Below are positions 44,283 to 53,115 of a DNA stretch of 64,000 bases, piece by piece. Position numbers and translations under genes: made by a program. Under the pieces are notes generated by a model, which saw only the letters and a list, made by a program, of their open reading frames with translations, ran no database searches and was not told the origin of the DNA. Origin of the DNA: Dokdonella_A sp963758365 (GTDB lineage Bacteria; Pseudomonadota; Gammaproteobacteria; Xanthomonadales; Rhodanobacteraceae); NCBI GenBank assembly GCA_963758365.1, contig CAVWVB010000001.1, positions 2,294,001 to 2,358,000 of the forward strand, read 5' to 3'. Every line of letters begins with the position of its first letter. Within the stretch, counting starts at the first letter, position 1.

Positions 44283-44729
44283 CTACTGGTCCCAGTTGCC
44301 GATATCGGCCGCCTCACCGTCGCCTCCGGGGCGTCCATCCGCACCCAGACTGTAGACGTCGATCTCGCCGTGCTCGCCCGGATAGCGGTAGAGGTAGGGG
44401 TGATTCCACGGATCCCTGGGCACGCGGTCGAGGTAGGGTCCCTTCCAGTTCGGCGCATCGGGTTGCCCGCTCGGCTTGGCCACGAGTGCGTCGAGGCCCT
44501 GCTCGCTGCTCGGGTAGACGAAGTTGTCGAGCTTGTAGATGCTGAGCTGGCTGACCAGGGTCTGGATGTCCTGCTTCGCGCGCACCCGACGCGCCTCGCC
44601 GGGCCGCTCCATCACACGCGGCACGACGATCGCGGCGAGGATGCCGAGGATCACGACGACCACGAGGATCTCGATCAGCGTGAAGCCGCGCGCGGGACCG
44701 GCGACATGCCGCAGGCGCCCTGCGGGCAT
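44283..44729 (-). CDS. gspG: type II secretion system major pseudopilin GspG
   Basis: 148 residues from ATG 44729. Prepilin site ARG/FTLIEILVVVVILGILAAIVVP; mature domain ending with the calcium-loop region DPWNHPYLYRYPGEHGEIDVYSLGADG. GspG builds the pseudopilus. It is the first gspG-N gene on this strand; the divergent bioA starts 108 bases away, so the operon promoter should lie in that gap. Genes for C, D, E and F are not in the window. Confidence 0.94.
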   Translation of the reverse strand: MPAGRLRHVAGPARGFTLIEILVVVVILGILAAIVVPRVMERPGEARRVRAKQDIQTLVSQLSIYKLDNFVYPSSEQGLDALVAKPSGQPDAPNWKGPYLDRVPRDPWNHPYLYRYPGEHGEIDVYSLGADGRPGGDGEAADIGNWDQ

Positions 44730-44837
44730 CCACCGGCAGCGCTGCAGGGACCGCTTCGGGGCAGGAATTCGAGGATCGGAGACGCGGAGCATGGCGGGAC
44801 TTGTGCGCGAGCGGGGCCGACCCGGATCATAGCAGCC

Positions 44838-46193
44838 ATGTCCGTTTCAGATTCCGAGCGCCTGGCTGCGCGCGATCTCGCCGTGGTCTGGCATCCGTGC
44901 ACGCAGATGCACGACCACGAGTCGCTGCCGATGCTGCCGGTCGCGAGCGCCGAGGGTGCGTGGCTGACCGGGCACGACGGCCGGCGCTGGCTCGATGCGG
45001 TCAGCTCGTGGTGGACCTGCCTGCTCGGCCACCGCCACCCGCGCATCATGGCCGCGCTCAAGGACCAGCTCGACCGGCTCGACCACGTGATGCTCGCCGG
45101 CTTCACTCACGAACCCGCGATCGAACTCGCCGAGGAACTCGTGCGGATCACCCCGCCCGGCCTCGAGCGCGTGTTCTATGCCGACAACGGATCGAGCGCG
45201 ATCGAGGTCGCGCTCAAACTCAGTTTCCACTACTGGCGCAATCTCGGCCGCGGCGAGCGCACGCGCTTCATTGCGCTGCACGGTGGCTACCACGGCGAGA
45301 CGCTCGGCGCGCTCTCGGTCACCGACGTCGCACTGTATCGCGAGACCTACGCACCCCTGCTGCTGCAACCGGTTTTCGCGCCGTCGCCCGACGCCTATCA
45401 ACGCGAACCCGGCGAAAGCGCGGCGGACTGCGCACGGCGCCGGCTCGGCGAGATGCGCGCGCTGCTCGAACGCCATGCGCACGAAACCTGCGCGATAATC
45501 GTCGAGCCGCTCGTGCAATGCGCGGGCGGCATGCGCATGCACGATGCGGGCTACCTGACCGGCCTGCGCACGCTCTGCGACGAATTCGACGTGCACCTGA
45601 TCGCCGACGAGATCGCGGTCGGCTTCGGTCGCACCGGCACCCTGTTCGCGTGCGAACAGGGCGGCATCGCACCGGACCTGCTATGCCTGTCGAAGGGGCT
45701 GACCGGCGGCACCCTCGCGCTGTCGGCCGTGCTCGCGACCTCGCGCATCTATGCTGCGTTCTATGCCGAATACGCGGCCGGCAAGGCGTTTCTGCATTCG
45801 CACAGCTACACCGGCAACCCGATTGCCTGCCGCGCCGCGCTGGCCACGCTCGCGGTGCTGCGCGACGAACCCGTGCTCGAACGCAACCGCGGACTCGCCG
45901 CACACCTCGCCGCCGCGCTGCGCCGCTTCACCGACCATCCCCATGTTTCCGACGTGCGCCAGACCGGCATGATCGCGGCGCTCGAACTGGTCCGCGACAA
46001 GACCACGCGCGCACCCTTCCCGCGCGCCGAGCGCCGTGGCCTGCGCGTCTACCGGCACGGTCTCGAACGCGGCGTCGTGCTGCGCCCGCTCGGCGATGTC
46101 GTGTATTTCATGCCGCCCTACTGCATCAGCGCGGACGAGATCGACTTCATGGTCGAGGTTGCCGCGCAAGGCATCGAGCGCGCGGTCGCTTGA
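44838..46193 (+). CDS. bioA: adenosylmethionine-8-amino-7-oxononanoate aminotransferase BioA
   Basis: 451 residues. Makes 7,8-diaminopelargonate in biotin synthesis, using SAM as amino donor and PLP. Class III aminotransferase blocks: VWHPCTQMHDHE at the start (BioA-typical), DAVSSWWTCLLGHRHP, YADNGSSAIEVALK, HGGYHGETLGALS, LIADEIAVGFGRTG and LSKGLTGG with the PLP lysine. It is followed after 86 bases by rsmE. Divergent from gspG. Confidence 0.95.
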   Translation: MSVSDSERLAARDLAVVWHPCTQMHDHESLPMLPVASAEGAWLTGHDGRRWLDAVSSWWTCLLGHRHPRIMAALKDQLDRLDHVMLAGFTHEPAIELAEELVRITPPGLERVFYADNGSSAIEVALKLSFHYWRNLGRGERTRFIALHGGYHGETLGALSVTDVALYRETYAPLLLQPVFAPSPDAYQREPGESAADCARRRLGEMRALLERHAHETCAIIVEPLVQCAGGMRMHDAGYLTGLRTLCDEFDVHLIADEIAVGFGRTGTLFACEQGGIAPDLLCLSKGLTGGTLALSAVLATSRIYAAFYAEYAAGKAFLHSHSYTGNPIACRAALATLAVLRDEPVLERNRGLAAHLAAALRRFTDHPHVSDVRQTGMIAALELVRDKTTRAPFPRAERRGLRVYRHGLERGVVLRPLGDVVYFMPPYCISADEIDFMVEVAAQGIERAVA

Positions 46194-46279
46194 CCGCTTC
46201 GCCATCGCAGTCCGGAGGCCGCGCCCGCGGCGGCGATAGCGGGTCCGGCGCGCCGTCTTCGCTGAGCTACACTTTGCCG

Positions 46280-47014
46280 ATGCGCGTTCCCCGCATCCAC
46301 GTACCGCAGCCGCTGGTGTCGGGCCGCGACGTCGAACTGCCCGCGCAGGCCGGCGACCATCTCGCACGTGTGCTGCGCCTCGAACGCGGCCATCCAGTGC
46401 GGCTCTTCGACGGCCGGGGGCGTGAATTCGCGGCGGAACTGACCTCGCTCGCGAAGCGCGCGGTGACCGCGCGGGTGCTCGATGCGATCAGCGGGCCCGA
46501 TCGCGAGAGTCCGTTGCGCATCACCCTCGCCCAGGGCATCGCACGCGGCGAGAAGATGGACTGGATACTGCAGAAGGCGACCGAGCTCGGCGTCGCGCGA
46601 ATCGTGCCGCTGGTCACCGACCGCACCGAGGTCAGGCTCGATGCCGAGCGCGCTGCACGGCGTCTCGCGCACTGGCAGGCCGTGATCACGTCGGCCTGCG
46701 AGCAATGCGGGCGCAGTCAGCTGCCCGGACTCGATCCGCCGATCCGGCTCGGCGACTGGGCCGCATCGGTCGCCGGCGCCGCGGGCCTGCGCCTCGCGCT
46801 CGACCCGGGCGGTTCCGAGTCGGTTCGCGCGCTCGCGATCGACCGCGAGGCCACGCTCGCAGTCGGTCCGGAAGGCGGACTCGCGGACCACGACCTCGGC
46901 CTGCTCGCGCAGGCCGGATTCCGCGGCCTCCGACTCGGGCCCCGCGTCCTGCGTACCGAAACCGCGGGCGTTGCCGCACTCGCGGCGTTGCAGGCGATCC
47001 ACGGCGACCTTTGA
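46280..47014 (+). CDS. rsmE: 16S rRNA (uracil-1498-N3)-methyltransferase RsmE
   Basis: 244 residues. An N-terminal PUA-like domain (LPAQAGDHLARVLRLERG) is followed by a SPOUT knot with EKMDWILQKATELGVARIVPLVTDR, SACEQCGRSQLP, VGPEGGLADHD and LGPRVLRTETA. It makes m3U1498 in 16S rRNA. The bioA-rsmE pair is common in Xanthomonads. ATG 46280 starts the first strand of the domain. Confidence 0.96.
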   Translation: MRVPRIHVPQPLVSGRDVELPAQAGDHLARVLRLERGHPVRLFDGRGREFAAELTSLAKRAVTARVLDAISGPDRESPLRITLAQGIARGEKMDWILQKATELGVARIVPLVTDRTEVRLDAERAARRLAHWQAVITSACEQCGRSQLPGLDPPIRLGDWAASVAGAAGLRLALDPGGSESVRALAIDREATLAVGPEGGLADHDLGLLAQAGFRGLRLGPRVLRTETAGVAALAALQAIHGDL

Positions 47015-47042
47015 TCCGCGTCGCGAACCGGCCTGGCGTAGG

Positions 47043-47819
47043 TCAGGCCTTGTGCGCGGGCGCGCCGATCACGGGCGCGCTGAACCCGCGTTTGGGCAAC
47101 GGCAGCAGCATCGGCACCCGCCGCTGGTAGTCGCGGTAGGTATCGCCGTAGACCGCAACCAGGTCGCGTTCCTCGAGGAATTTCACCGCGAGCACGATGT
47201 AGCCCGTGGTCGCCAGCGCGAACAGCAGGTGGCCGAGGCTCATTGTCGGAGTCGCCCAGAATGCGATCAGGAAGCCGAGCATCAGCGGATGACGCACGAT
47301 CCGGTAGAAAGCGCGGGTCACGAACGGCTGATCGCCCGTATCCGCGGTGCCGCGGCTGTATTGCCAGACCTGCTTCAAGCCGAACAGGTCGAAATGGTTG
47401 ATCAGGAACGTACCGCTGAGCACCAGCAGCCAGCCCAGCGCCGACAGGCCGTACAACGCGATGCGCGCGAGCGGCTGTCCGACGTCCCAGAGGATCGGCG
47501 CAAGAGGCCGCCAGAACCAGAACAGCGCGATCAGCGCAAGGCTCGAGAACAGCACGTAGGTGCTGCGTTCAATCGGCGCGGGCACGATCCGCGTCCACCA
47601 GCGCTTGAAAGCCGGCCGGGCCATGCCGCTGTGTTGCACCGCGAACAGCCCGAGCAGCGCGAGATCGATGAGCACCGCGGTCGTGAAATCGCCGGCTGCG
47701 GCACTGTCGATGTGCTTGGGCACTCCGAGTCCGGCGACGAAGCCGACCGCGTAGAGGAAGGTGACGAAAAACACCGCATAGCAGAGCGTGCCATAGAGCA
47801 GGGCGAGCAGACGGGACAT
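47043..47819 (-). CDS. membrane methyltransferase, MddA (methanethiol S-methyltransferase)-like
   Basis: 258 residues, about six helices. LLGLFAVQHSGMARPAFKRWWTRIVP and IERSTYVLFSSLAL near the start, then LINHFDLFGLKQVW and the isoprenylcysteine methyltransferase-like FYRIVRHPLMLGFLIAFW with KFLEERDL and YRDYQRRVPMLLP. This order and the VPKHIDS opening match MddA, which methylates methanethiol to dimethylsulfide; an NnrU-like role is possible. A GGAGG ribosome site precedes the ATG. Confidence 0.78.
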   Translation of the reverse strand: MSRLLALLYGTLCYAVFFVTFLYAVGFVAGLGVPKHIDSAAAGDFTTAVLIDLALLGLFAVQHSGMARPAFKRWWTRIVPAPIERSTYVLFSSLALIALFWFWRPLAPILWDVGQPLARIALYGLSALGWLLVLSGTFLINHFDLFGLKQVWQYSRGTADTGDQPFVTRAFYRIVRHPLMLGFLIAFWATPTMSLGHLLFALATTGYIVLAVKFLEERDLVAVYGDTYRDYQRRVPMLLPLPKRGFSAPVIGAPAHKA

Positions 47820-48120
47820 GGGGGACCTCCGGAATCAGGAATCGCGATATCGTCGGCAGTCTCGAACCGCGCGGGGATCGCGGCAATGCCCGCGACTCCG
47901 CACGAACTGTCCAAGACGCCGCGGCAATCGCGGCCATCGGGCGCGATTGCGATCGTCGATCCGGCGCGTCCATGGCCGCAATGGGAACTGCGTACCGAAT
48001 GCGCGATCCGGCCGCGCCGGAACCGGGGCGTTTGTCCCGGTTCCGGGTTGCGGCCGTTGCGCGCGGTCTGCACCGTCGCGTGCACGCGGCGTCACGTGGG
48101 AGGCAGCGCGGAGGCGGCGC
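47820..48120. other. 301-base gap with an inverted repeat
   Basis: No gene seen. It contains the MddA-like ribosome site (GGAGG at the left end, minus strand) and a 9-bp inverted repeat GGAACCGGG/CCCGGTTCC (48019-48027 and 48036-48044, loop eight bases). The repeat lies about 80 bases beyond the stop of the hydrolase-LuxR gene and may be its terminator, although it lacks a T-run. Confidence 0.5.
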
Positions 48121-49212
48121 CTAGACTTGCGAACGCCGGTCTGCGGACCGGTGCAGGCCGTGCTCGTAGGCGAACACGATCGCGGCGGCGCGGTTGTGCA
48201 CGCCGAGTTTCTCGTACAGGTGCGAGACGTGGTTGCGTGCGGTCTTTTCCGAGATGTGCAGCGCCCACGCGATCTGCGCGTTGCTGCGACCTTCGCACAG
48301 CAGCGCCAAGGCCTGGCCCTCGCGCGGGGTCAGCGACCACGGCGCGCCGGCACGGCGCGTGCCGGTCTCGTCCGTGCGCCCCGTGAACTCGAGTACCGCC
48401 TCGCGGAACTGTTGCCACGCCGGTTCGCTTTCGAGCAGCACGTGGTTGCACGAATCGAGCGGGACGAAGGATGCACCGGCAATCTCGCTGGCCAGGCGCC
48501 TGCCTTCGGCCAGCGGCACCACCTGGTCGCGACTCGCGTGCAGGACCAGCGTCGGCGTGCGCACCTGCGCGAGCAGTTCGCGCACGTCGACGTCGCCGCG
48601 CGCGGCCATCAGCGCGGCACCGGTATCGGACGAGGTGGTGCGCCGGCACAGTTCGTTGAACCAGTCGATCTGCTCGTTGCTCCCTTCGGGAATGAAGCGC
48701 GAGGTAAACAACTGGCGGAATACCGGATTGTCCTTGTTCCAGCCCAGGCGCATGAGTTCACTGATCGCGCGGAACGCGCCGATCGCCTCGGCGTTGCCGC
48801 CCTTGAGGATGCCCACGGCGTAGCCGCCATAGAGGATCAGGTGCGAAACGCGCTGCGGGTGCCGCACCGCGTAGGCAATCGCGGTGGCCGCGCCCTGGCT
48901 GATCCCGAGCAGCGCGAACGGTTCGCTGATCGACGCGGCGTCGATCACGCGTTCGAGATCGTCGACCCAGCGCGGGAACGACAGGTCGCCGACACTCCAG
49001 TCGGTCATGCCGCAACCGCGCTCGTCGTGACGGATATAGCGGAAATGCGCGGCCAGGAACCGGGTCCAGTGCCGCCAGACCGGGCTTTCCCAGTCGTACT
49101 CGAGATGGGTCAGCCAGTTGGCTGCCTTGACCAGGGGCATGCCCCGCCCTGCCTCCGCCCAGGCCAGATTGACCAAATCGGACGTGCGGATGTAGCGAAT
49201 GTGCTGATGCAT
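48121..49212 (-). CDS. alpha/beta-hydrolase fused to a LuxR-type DNA-binding domain
   Basis: 363 residues. Residues 1-275 are an alpha/beta hydrolase: HDERGCGMTDW, nucleophile elbow GISQGAA, acid region LHASRDQVVPL and final His in CNHVLLE. Residues 295-355 are a LuxR/NarL helix-turn-helix: LTPREGQALALLCEGRSNAQIA, SEKTARNHVSHLYEKLGV. The ligand is unknown; such fusions may sense a small ester or lactone and regulate transcription. It is a monocistronic gene divergent from the Sel1 protein gene. Confidence 0.88.
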   Translation of the reverse strand: MHQHIRYIRTSDLVNLAWAEAGRGMPLVKAANWLTHLEYDWESPVWRHWTRFLAAHFRYIRHDERGCGMTDWSVGDLSFPRWVDDLERVIDAASISEPFALLGISQGAATAIAYAVRHPQRVSHLILYGGYAVGILKGGNAEAIGAFRAISELMRLGWNKDNPVFRQLFTSRFIPEGSNEQIDWFNELCRRTTSSDTGAALMAARGDVDVRELLAQVRTPTLVLHASRDQVVPLAEGRRLASEIAGASFVPLDSCNHVLLESEPAWQQFREAVLEFTGRTDETGTRRAGAPWSLTPREGQALALLCEGRSNAQIAWALHISEKTARNHVSHLYEKLGVHNRAAAIVFAYEHGLHRSADRRSQV

Positions 49213-49340
49213 GGGCTCGCGGATCGATGCGACCGTGCGCGAAGCATACCGCGTCGGCCTGGATGCGCCGGGCCGACGCCCGCGCGGCGGCCCCGCGACG
49301 CGGCTTGACCGCGCCGATCGGGCGCGTAGCCTTGCCGATC

Positions 49341-50051
49341 GTGAAGTGGACGCCCCGCCCTGGACACGCCCTGCGTTTCTGCGCGCTGATGTTCGCGCTG
49401 GCGGGCACGGCGGCTGCCGTCCATGCCGGCAACGGCGGTGGCGCGATCAGTCGCTACGTCGTGCGCGATGCGGCGCCCGGGCTCGTCGCATTCCAGGATG
49501 GCGCGCGCGCGTACCTGCGGCATGACTACGCGTTCGCGGTCGACCGCTTCTCGCTCGCCGCGCACTGGGGCTACAAGCTCGCGCAGTACAACCTCGGCCT
49601 GATGTATTTCCAGGGGCTCGGCATGCCGACCGACAAGCCGCGCGGGTTGGCCTGGCTGGCGCTCGCGGCCGAACGCGGCGATCCCGCCTATGTCGACGCG
49701 CGCGAACATGCCTACGCGCAGATGTCGATCGAGGAATTCGCCCGCGCCAACGTGATCTGGCGCGAGCTCAGGCGGGATTACGGCGACAGCGTCGCGCTGC
49801 GCCGTGCCGAACGGCAATGGCGGGATACGTTGCGCCAGATCACCGGATCGCGGCTCGGCTTCATCGGCAACCTCGCGATCGTGCGCACGGAATACGAGCC
49901 GGTCCATACCGGCTACGACGTGTACCGTGCGCTGCAGGCCTACGACGACCCGGAGCAGGTCCTGCACGGCGGCACTATCGGCAAGGTCGAAGTCGGCGAC
50001 CTGATTCCGCTCGCGCGCGAGGTGCCCGCGCAGAAGCGCGAGCCCGACTGA
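49341..50051 (+). CDS. exported Sel1-repeat protein
   Basis: 236 residues from a GTG at 49341. A signal peptide (FCALMFALAGTAAAVHA) is followed by two Sel1-like helical repeats (DYAFAVDRFSLAAHWGYKLAQYNLGLMYFQGLGMP, GLAWLALAAERGD). The second half (RLGFIGNLAIVRTEYEPVHTGYDVYRALQAYDD) I do not recognise. Sel1 repeats mediate protein contacts. No coupled neighbour. Confidence 0.72.
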   Translation: MKWTPRPGHALRFCALMFALAGTAAAVHAGNGGGAISRYVVRDAAPGLVAFQDGARAYLRHDYAFAVDRFSLAAHWGYKLAQYNLGLMYFQGLGMPTDKPRGLAWLALAAERGDPAYVDAREHAYAQMSIEEFARANVIWRELRRDYGDSVALRRAERQWRDTLRQITGSRLGFIGNLAIVRTEYEPVHTGYDVYRALQAYDDPEQVLHGGTIGKVEVGDLIPLAREVPAQKREPD

Positions 50052-50432
50052 CGCCGCTTGCGGCCCACGCGGCTGACAGGTATCGCTGCGCCGCGCCCGA
50101 ACTGCCGCATTGACCGTGGGGGGCGGCACACGCGGCACTGTGCCATCCATGCGAGGAGAGCGTGTTCGCCGCGCAGCGCAGGGATCTTCGCGGCACCATG
50201 GCGGCGCGCGGCCACGCGTTCGGCTGCAGTTCACTCGCGTTGAGCGAAGTTGCACGGGTCGCGGGGACAACCGGACTCCGGTGCGCATGGGACCAGTGGC
50301 GACTTGCCGGTCATGCGGGCGAACGAAGCTGCCGATGGCACCGGCAATCCGGGAACGTACATGGACGAACCGTCGTCGTGATTTCGGTGTCGCATCTTTC
50401 ATGCAGCAATCGCGCAGCAAGAGGAGTGAGCC
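50052..50432. other. 381-base stretch without a recognisable gene
   Basis: Open frames here have poor composition and no family features. The only functional signal I see is the AAGAGGAG ribosome site for the TonB-like gene at the right end. A promoter for that gene must lie here, but I cannot pick one. Confidence 0.5.
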
Positions 50433-50996
50433 ATGTCCGACCCGATGAATACGCATCCTGAAAATACCGCGCGGCAGACTGCCGCGGCCGCGGAACCGCC
50501 ACGCAGCACGAGCACTGTGCTGATCTGGATATTGATTCTTCTCGCGGTGATCGCGCTCGGTTGGTACTTCTACTCGCAACGCACCGCGCCAACCGCCGGT
50601 CTGGAACCGGTCCCGCCCGCGACCACGGGCGAGGCGACGACCGCGGCGCCGGCCCCCGCGGTCGCGCCCAGGCCGAACGCCGCGCCTCCGGCCCGGACCG
50701 CACGCGCGTCCAGACCCGCCGATCGCGGCGTCGTCCTGGTCTCGCGAACCGCAGTGAGCTATCCGCCCGACGCATTCCGCGCGCGCGAGGAAGGTCGCGT
50801 GCTCATGAAAGTGCAGGTTGCCGCGAGCGGCGAGGTCGGCGACATCTCGATCATCGAGCGCAGCGGGTCGAAAACCCTGGACCAGGCGGCGGTCGAGGAA
50901 GTACGCAAGTGGACATTCAGCCCTGCGATCAAGGACGGCAAGGCCATCGACTCCAGCGTCGAGGTGCCGGTTGCCTACTCGCTCGACAAGGGTTGA
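50433..50996 (+). CDS. TonB-family energy transducer
   Basis: 187 residues. Membrane anchor STVLIWILILLAVIALGWYFY near residues 26-46, a Pro/Ala-rich periplasmic linker of about 45 residues, then a TonB C-terminal domain (VSYPPDAFRAREEGRVLMKVQVAASGEVGDI, LDQAAVEEVRKWTFSPAIKDGK). It would couple proton motive force to outer-membrane receptors, though no exbBD genes or receptor are adjacent. The linker is shorter than in classical TonB. Confidence 0.88.
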   Translation: MSDPMNTHPENTARQTAAAAEPPRSTSTVLIWILILLAVIALGWYFYSQRTAPTAGLEPVPPATTGEATTAAPAPAVAPRPNAAPPARTARASRPADRGVVLVSRTAVSYPPDAFRAREEGRVLMKVQVAASGEVGDISIIERSGSKTLDQAAVEEVRKWTFSPAIKDGKAIDSSVEVPVAYSLDKG

Positions 50997-51167
50997 CGCG
51001 CGGGCTTGACGCGGCGGCGGGGAAGCGCGCGCACGGCGGGCGCATCGCGAAGCGTCTCAATCGCGCGATTCCCTGCGGGCAGAGTGAATGCCTGACGGCG
51101 CTTCGCCGCGTACCCGGACGCGCGACTTTCAATTCCCGCAGCGGGCGTAGGCCGCGACCGTCCCCGC

Positions 51168-52205
51168 CTACTTGAAGATTTCCTTGTTCTTCGCGTAGCT
51201 GATCGCCTGCTGGCGCGTGACGAGGCCGCGCTTGACCATGTCCTGCAGGCACTGGTCGAGCGTCTGCATGCCGTGCTGGCTGCCGGTCTGGATCGCCGAA
51301 TACATCTGCGCGACCTTGTCCTCGCGGATCAGGTTCCTGATCGCCGGGATGCCGACCATGATTTCGTGCGCGGCGGTGCGTCCGCCACCGACCTTCTTGA
51401 GCAGCGATTGCGAAATCACCGCGCGCAACGACTCCGAGAGCATCGAGCGCACCATCGGCTTCTCGCCGGCCGGGAACACGTCGATGATGCGGTCGATCGT
51501 CTTCGCGGCCGAACTCGTGTGCAGGGTCGCAAACACGAGGTGCCCGGTTTCGGCCGCGGTCAGCGCGAGGCGGATCGTCTCGAGATCGCGCAGCTCGCCG
51601 ACGAGGATGTAGTCCGGGTCCTCGCGCAGGGCCGAGCGCAGCGCCTCGTTGAAGCCGTGGGTGTCGCGGTGCACTTCGCGCTGGTTGATCAGGCACTTCT
51701 GCGAGGTGTGCACGAACTCGATCGGATCCTCGACGCTGAGGATGTGGCCGTACTCGTTCTTGTTGACGTGGTCGACCATCGCCGCGAGCGTGGTCGACTT
51801 GCCCGAGCCGGTCGGGCCGGTGACCAGGATCAGCCCCTGCGGCTGCTCGATCAGCTCGCGGAAGATGCGCGGGCAGCCGAGGTCCTCGAGGGTCAGCACT
51901 TCGGACGGAATCGTGCGGAACACCGCGCCCGCACCGCGGTTCTGGTTGAATGCATTGACGCGGAACCGCGCGAGGCTCGGAATCTCGAACGAGAAGTCGA
52001 CTTCGAGGAATTCCTCGTAGTCGCGGCGCTGCTTGTCCGACATGATGTCGTAGATCAGCGCATGGATCTGCTTGTGGTCCAGCGCCGGAATGTTGATGCG
52101 GCGCACATCGCCATCGACGCGGATCATCGGCGGCAGGCCGGCCGACAGGTGCAGGTCGGAGGCCTTGTTCTTGACCGAAAATGCGAGCAGCTCGGCGATA
52201 TCCAT
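51168..52205 (-). CDS. pilT: type IV pilus retraction ATPase PilT
   Basis: 345 residues, the standard PilT length. N-terminal PAS-like part (SDLHLSAGLPPMIRVDG), Walker A GPTGSGKST (130-138), Asp box VEDPIEF, Walker B LREDPDYILVGELRDLET, His box HTSSAAKTIDRIIDVFP and the retraction motif region AIRNLIREDKVAQM. PilT drives pilus retraction. pilU does not follow. It is divergent from yggS, 100 bases apart. Confidence 0.96.
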   Translation of the reverse strand: MDIAELLAFSVKNKASDLHLSAGLPPMIRVDGDVRRINIPALDHKQIHALIYDIMSDKQRRDYEEFLEVDFSFEIPSLARFRVNAFNQNRGAGAVFRTIPSEVLTLEDLGCPRIFRELIEQPQGLILVTGPTGSGKSTTLAAMVDHVNKNEYGHILSVEDPIEFVHTSQKCLINQREVHRDTHGFNEALRSALREDPDYILVGELRDLETIRLALTAAETGHLVFATLHTSSAAKTIDRIIDVFPAGEKPMVRSMLSESLRAVISQSLLKKVGGGRTAAHEIMVGIPAIRNLIREDKVAQMYSAIQTGSQHGMQTLDQCLQDMVKRGLVTRQQAISYAKNKEIFK

Positions 52206-52265
52206 CAGTTTTCCCCCTGGAACGCCGCAGCGCCGCGCAGGCGCTGGCAGGCGATAGTTTGCGGC

Positions 52266-52271
52266 AGTATA
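52266..52271 (-). promoter_or_regulatory. candidate -10 box for pilT
   Basis: On the minus strand TATACT lies about 60 bases upstream of the pilT ATG and is the only AT-rich hexamer in the divergent gap. No good -35 sits at 17 bases (GCACTG), so this is tentative. Confidence 0.3.
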
Positions 52272-52305
52272 ACCGGGACAATTCCAGACAGTGCGCGGTC
52301 TTGCG

Positions 52306-52992
52306 ATGAATTTCTGCGAAACAGCCTATGCTTCGGTCAGTGCGCGTGTGGCCGCCGCGAGCCGCGCATCGGGCCGTACGGATGCAATCGCCCTGCTTGC
52401 GGTGTCCAAGGCCAAACCTTCCGCGGCGATCCGGGCGCTGGCGGCCCTCGGCCAGCGCGCATTCGGCGAGAACCATGTGCAGGAGGCACTGGCCAAGCAA
52501 CGCGAGCTGGCCGATCTCGCCCTCGAGTGGCACCTGATCGGGCCGCTGCAATCGAACAAATGCCGCGATGCCGCGCGGCATTTCGGCTGGTTGCAGAGCC
52601 TGGACCGGGCCAAGCTGATCGCCCCGCTGTCCCGATGCCGGCCCGCGGGCGCCGCGCCGCTGAACATACTCGTCCAGGTCAACATCGATGCCGAGGCGAG
52701 CAAGGCCGGCTGCGCGCCGCACGAGATCGACGGACTCGCCGCGCAAGTCGCCGCGGCGCCGGGCCTCGTGCTGCGCGGCCTGATGGCGATCCCCGCGCCA
52801 CTGCCAGATCCTGCGCGACGGCGCGACGCGTTCCGCCGCATGCGCGAGCAGTTCGAGCGCCTGCGCGTCGCGTATCCATCCGTCGACACGCTGTCGATGG
52901 GGATGTCGGACGATTTCGAACTCGCGATCGCCGAGGGCGCGACGATGGTACGCGTGGGCACCGCATTGTTCGGTACGCGAAGTCCGCAATAA
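52306..52992 (+). CDS. yggS: PLP homeostasis protein YggS
   Basis: 228 residues of the fold-III PLP-binding barrel without a second domain. The PLP lysine is K35 in LLAVSKAK. FGENHVQEAL, EWHLIGPLQSNK, LVQVNIDAEASKAG and LSMGMSDDFELAIAEG are all family motifs. It buffers cellular PLP. In gammaproteobacteria it is encoded beside pilT and upstream of proC and yggT, as here. Confidence 0.95.
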   Translation: MNFCETAYASVSARVAAASRASGRTDAIALLAVSKAKPSAAIRALAALGQRAFGENHVQEALAKQRELADLALEWHLIGPLQSNKCRDAARHFGWLQSLDRAKLIAPLSRCRPAGAAPLNILVQVNIDAEASKAGCAPHEIDGLAAQVAAAPGLVLRGLMAIPAPLPDPARRRDAFRRMREQFERLRVAYPSVDTLSMGMSDDFELAIAEGATMVRVGTALFGTRSPQ

Positions 52993-53115
52993 GGCTCCGC
53001 TACTCGGGAAACGCGCCGCTCGCCCGCGCGCGCGCCAGGATCAGCCGGGAGCCGATCTCGGCGATCGAAATCCCTTGCTATGCTTGCGCGCCCGGCCAGC
53101 GAGCGGATGCGACGC

